From an uncultured Muribaculaceae bacterium (GTDB taxonomy: Bacteria; Bacteroidota; Bacteroidia; Bacteroidales; Muribaculaceae): DNA of 64,000 nucleotides. Position 1 is the stretch's first letter. Each line of letters starts with the position of its first letter. Location: the NCBI GenBank assembly GCA_910578035.1, contig CAJTOB010000007.1:5757-69756 (forward strand). Direction: 5' to 3'. Shown piece by piece: positions 61,677 through 64,000 of this stretch. The notes under the pieces are model-generated. The model had not been told where the DNA came from. It made no database searches and saw only the letters and a program-made list of their open reading frames with translations. Position numbers and translations under genes: made by a program.

Positions 61677-61745
61677 AGTTGAAACAGTACGAAAAGTTAA
61701 GAGAAATGTTTCTGCTCAAAAGCCGTTATCTTAACTCCTTCAACT
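61677..61745. repeat. nested inverted repeats between permease 1 and ATPase genes
   Basis: AGTTGAA (61677-61683) pairs with TTCAACT (61739-61745), and inside it GTTAAGA (61696-61702) pairs with TCTTAAC (61729-61735). Confidence 0.6.
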
Positions 61746-61768
61746 TATTACTTTTTGACCCGTCGTCA

Positions 61769-62440
61769 TCAGGAAATCTGGCGTCCGTCGAAGAAGCGCA
61801 TGACACGGTGGGTGAGTTCGGCCTGAGCCTCGTTGTGGGTCACCATGAGGATTGTGCGTCCTTCTTCGTTGAGGCTTTTCAATATATCCATGATTTCGGC
61901 ACTCATGCGCGAGTCGAGGTTGCCGGTAGGTTCGTCGGCGAGAATGATGTCGGGGTTGCCTATGATTGCACGGGCGATGGCAACACGCTGGCACTGACCG
62001 CCTGACAGCTGCGAAGGAAAATGGTTCATACGGTGCGAGAGGCCAACGCGCTCAAGCACTTCGGCAACTTTGGCCGAACGCTCGCGTGAGCCTATGCCCG
62101 AGCGGTATGTGAGAGGCAACTCTACATTGTCGGCCACGCTGAGCGAGGGAATGAGGTGGAAATTCTGGAAAATAAAGCCGATAGACGCGTTGCGGAAGGC
62201 CGCGAGAGCGCGGTCGCCCATGCCGACGGCAGTCTTGCCGCCGATTTCGACGGTTCCTGTGGTGGGGCGGTCAAGGAGGCCTACAATATTGAGAAGAGTT
62301 GACTTACCGCAACCCGAGGGGCCCATGATGCTTACGAATTCGCCTTTTTCGATGCTGAAATTCACATTGTCGAGAGCCATGGTCTCGATTTTGCTCGTGC
62401 GATAGAGCTTGCTGACGCTATTTACTTTAATCATTGCCAT
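61769..62440 (-). CDS. ABC transporter ATP-binding protein (MacB/LolD type)
   Basis: A 223-residue cytoplasmic ATPase energising the two permeases. Walker A is Gly-Pro-Ser-Gly-Cys-Gly-Lys-Ser-Thr near residue 39, the Q-loop Phe-Gln-Asn-Phe-His-Leu-Ile-Pro, the signature Leu-Ser-Gly-Gly-Gln-Cys-Gln-Arg-Val-Ala and Walker B Ile-Ile-Leu-Ala-Asp-Glu-Pro-Thr-Gly-Asn-Leu-Asp, with the switch His in Val-Thr-His-Asn. The Pro-Thr-Gly-Asn-Leu-Asp wording is typical of the MacB/LolD family. Confidence 0.95.
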   Translation of the reverse strand: MAMIKVNSVSKLYRTSKIETMALDNVNFSIEKGEFVSIMGPSGCGKSTLLNIVGLLDRPTTGTVEIGGKTAVGMGDRALAAFRNASIGFIFQNFHLIPSLSVADNVELPLTYRSGIGSRERSAKVAEVLERVGLSHRMNHFPSQLSGGQCQRVAIARAIIGNPDIILADEPTGNLDSRMSAEIMDILKSLNEEGRTILMVTHNEAQAELTHRVMRFFDGRQIS

Positions 62441-62458
62441 GATTTAAATGTATAATTA

Positions 62459-62513
62459 ATAATTAAGAATGTAGAATTGACAGTCTGGAAAATCTCGCTT
62501 AATTCTTAATTAT
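62459..62513. repeat. inverted repeat between ATPase and adaptor genes
   Basis: ATAATTAAGAAT (62459-62470) and ATTCTTAATTAT (62502-62513) are a perfect 12-bp inverted repeat. Further TTAATTATAAATTATTAATT-type sequence fills the gap up to the adaptor stop. Confidence 0.7.
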
Positions 62514-62541
62514 CAGTTTATTAATTATAAATTATTAATTT

Positions 62542-63795
62542 TCAATTATCTTTGATTTTGTATTTGCGGGCTTTGTAGGCGCTCATGTCGCCGAGAGCCA
62601 CTTTTTCGCCCGGCTTGAGACCGCTTTTGATCTCGACGAAGTTGTAGCCGGCGTCGCCGAGCAGCACCTTGCGCCGTTCGAGTTCGCCGGGCGAAGACTC
62701 GACGAACAGCTCGTACTCGCCGGCACCGCGGCTATAGTAGGGGCCGATTGGCAGGCGAAGCACATCTTCTTTGGCCTCCCGCACCACGAAGACCTCGGCG
62801 GCAAGGCCTGAGCGGAGGTTGACGGCGGTGCTGTCGTCGAAGACCACAGAGAAGGTAACGGCGCCGTGGTTAGCTACGGGCGATACGTTGATGACTGAAC
62901 CGGGATATATTTTTTTCGCAACACGGACAGAGGCTTTTCCTCCGGCCGAAAGCAGGCGGGCGTTGGTTTCGGAGATTTCGGCGTCGACCTTGAAGCTCGA
63001 AAGGTCGGCGATTGAGGCTACCTTCTCGCCGGCGGCCACCTGCTGGCCGATGGAATTGACGATATATGTGAGCGTGGCGGCGCGGGGCGATTTGAGGCGG
63101 GCGTCTTCGAGGGTGCGCAGCTGGGTGTTGAGATTGCGGTCGGAGATACTGAGGTCGAGACGCTGTCCTTTGATTGCCGCCTCGCGCATGTGGCGTTCGT
63201 TTTCGAGTTTGCGGCGAAGCTGCTCGAGCTGAATCACGCCTGTCTTGTAGGCCAGTTCGGCCTCACGGACACGGTCGCCGGTGCCTGAGCCGAGGGCGTC
63301 GAGGCGTTTTTCATTTTCAACCTCGGCTTCGAGACGGTTCACGGCCATTTCCTTGACTTTTATCTCCATTTCGATGTTTGTGAGCTCGGTGGCGTCGGCG
63401 AGTTCCTGCTGCTCGATGGCGTAGACGAGCTTCTGGCGCGAGTCGCGCTGCTTGCTGATTTCGGCCTCGGTTGCCTCGAGGTCGAGGCGCAGCAGGGGTG
63501 TGCCGGCTTCGACCCTGTCGCCGGCGCGGCCGTAGATTTCGACCACGCGCGAGGCGATAGGCGATGTTATAATCTGCTCGAAGGCCGGCACGACCTTGCC
63601 CGAAGCCTGGATTGTGCTCTCGATGTCGCCGCGGTCTACGGTGCCGAGATTAAGTTCGCCGCGACGCACACTGCCACGGGCCATACCGATAGCAAGTGCG
63701 CCTCCAATAATTATCACTGCGGCAGGTATGCCGATGCGCAAAAGCATCTTGCGGCGGTCGCGGCGTATTTCTTCGTTTGTGAGTTCTCTGTCCAT
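62542..63795 (-). CDS. HlyD/MacA-type periplasmic adaptor protein
   Basis: A 417-residue membrane-fusion protein. A cytoplasmic basic head (Arg-Arg-Asp-Arg-Arg-Lys) and one membrane helix (Ile-Gly-Ile-Pro-Ala-Ala-Val-Ile-Ile-Ile-Gly-Gly-Ala-Leu-Ala-Ile-Gly) are followed by a split lipoyl-like domain around a coiled coil at about 105-210 (Glu-Ile-Ser-Lys-Gln-Arg-Asp-Ser ... Glu-Gln-Leu-Arg-Arg-Lys-Leu-Glu). Beta-barrel domains with Ser-Ala-Gly-Gly-Lys-Ala-Ser-Val-Arg-Val and a C-terminal Gly-Leu-Lys-Pro-Gly-Glu-Lys-Val follow. It bridges the ABC permeases and TolC. First gene of the seven-gene operon, directly behind the sigma54 promoter. Confidence 0.93.
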   Translation of the reverse strand: MDRELTNEEIRRDRRKMLLRIGIPAAVIIIGGALAIGMARGSVRRGELNLGTVDRGDIESTIQASGKVVPAFEQIITSPIASRVVEIYGRAGDRVEAGTPLLRLDLEATEAEISKQRDSRQKLVYAIEQQELADATELTNIEMEIKVKEMAVNRLEAEVENEKRLDALGSGTGDRVREAELAYKTGVIQLEQLRRKLENERHMREAAIKGQRLDLSISDRNLNTQLRTLEDARLKSPRAATLTYIVNSIGQQVAAGEKVASIADLSSFKVDAEISETNARLLSAGGKASVRVAKKIYPGSVINVSPVANHGAVTFSVVFDDSTAVNLRSGLAAEVFVVREAKEDVLRLPIGPYYSRGAGEYELFVESSPGELERRKVLLGDAGYNFVEIKSGLKPGEKVALGDMSAYKARKYKIKDN

Positions 63796-63827
63796 TTTCA
63801 GATAAAAAAGCTGTTATGCCAATTATA

Positions 63828-63847
63828 TAGCAATCACCGTGCCAAAA
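63828..63847 (-). promoter_or_regulatory. sigma54 (-24/-12) promoter of the efflux operon
   Basis: On the minus strand this reads TTTTGGCACGGTGATTGCTA. It matches the consensus TGGCAC-N5-TTGCT exactly, with GG (63843-63842) and GC (63831-63830) separated by exactly 10 bases. The predicted start is near 63818, giving a leader of about 22 bases before the adaptor ATG at 63795. The operon encodes its own sigma54 activator. Confidence 0.85.
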
Positions 63848-63885
63848 TAGTCAATTATCTGAAAATGTGATATATGCCAAAAACA

Positions 63886-63921
63886 ACGCCCGTCCGATTT
63901 CGGACAGGCGTACGATTTTTT
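63886..63921. terminator. palindrome: terminator or activator-binding site
   Basis: ACGCC-C-GTCCG (63886-63896) pairs with CGGAC-A-GGCGT (63901-63911), followed on the plus strand by TTTTTT (63916-63921); the minus strand also has a T run after the stem. The core GTCCGATTTCGGAC is a perfect 6-2-6 palindrome about 74-87 bases upstream of the predicted sigma54 start, so it may instead be an enhancer site. Confidence 0.5.
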
Positions 63922-63990
63922 AGCGTTGACTGCGGGTTAAAGGAGTAATTAGAGGTTGTTTAATAACATATGTGAAAACACAGGTTGGTG

Positions 63991-63998
63991 TATTTTTG
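63991..63998 (+). promoter_or_regulatory. -7 box directed off the right edge
   Basis: TATTTTTG followed by C matches the Bacteroidetes element and would serve a plus-strand gene starting beyond the window. No -33 element is evident. Confidence 0.4.
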
Positions 63999-64000
63999 CT

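Overview
The window is a chromosomal segment of a Bacteroidales bacterium, most likely of the Muribaculaceae/Porphyromonadaceae kind. The reasons are repeated TAnnTTTG -7 boxes (the Bacteroidetes primary-sigma promoter), lack of strong Shine-Dalgarno sequences, type IX secretion system (T9SS) genes (porZ, porU, porV and a second PorU-like C25 protein), a Bacteroidetes DUF2723 membrane protein, a DUF3078 outer-membrane-type protein, and secreted proteins ending in a Gly-Leu-Tyr-Ile ... Asn-Gly-Lys-Lys tail. About 46 protein genes are supported. I see no tRNA, rRNA, CRISPR array, transposase or integrase.

Layout. 1-5740 (minus): a DUF2723/GT117-type membrane protein cut by the left edge, then two tandem diverged secreted paralogues. 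5741-10414: an AT-richer island with a two-gene cassette, a SIR2-like+TIR protein translationally coupled to a membrane-anchored STAND NTPase; this is the strongest candidate for a poorly described immune system. 10415-15855: cvpA-sufB-sufC-sufD-sufS, iron-sulphur cluster assembly. 15852-17861 (minus): a GH115 alpha-glucuronidase-type enzyme. 18036-27007: nadA, leuS, rdgB, porZ, an unknown gene, panB and a comF-like gene, all tightly spaced. 27064-28014: a probable small RNA and a GH25 lysozyme-like lipoprotein. 28058-31471: a PorU-like C25 peptidase. 31526-41744: a His-rich COG0523 GTPase (minus), then an SDR, a small secreted protein, phoH, purC, ubiE/menG, a DUF3078 protein, two unknown proteins and the K+-dependent membrane pyrophosphatase hppA. 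42028-42576: a lone ECF sigma factor. 42828-48240 (minus): rimP-nusA-infB-folK. 48458-54720 (minus): rex, an FAH-like gene, porU, porV and ispF as one run. 54774-63795 (minus): an adaptor-ATPase-two permeases-TolC efflux operon ending in a sigma54 response regulator and its histidine kinase.

How parts work together. PorU, PorV and PorZ belong to the T9SS attachment machinery, and the tandem secreted paralogues look like clients of it. The efflux operon starts at a textbook -24/-12 sigma54 promoter, and its last two genes encode the GAFTGA-type activator and kinase that would be expected to drive that promoter. In the SIR2-TIR/STAND pair, the ATPase is inferred to be the sensor or switch and the TIR domain the NADase effector. 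The SIR2-like fold appears to have lost its catalytic residues, and the STAND protein carries a transmembrane helix with a large extracytoplasmic C-terminus.

Limits: all family names come from reading motifs by eye. Promoter and terminator calls are pattern matches, and no database search was run.
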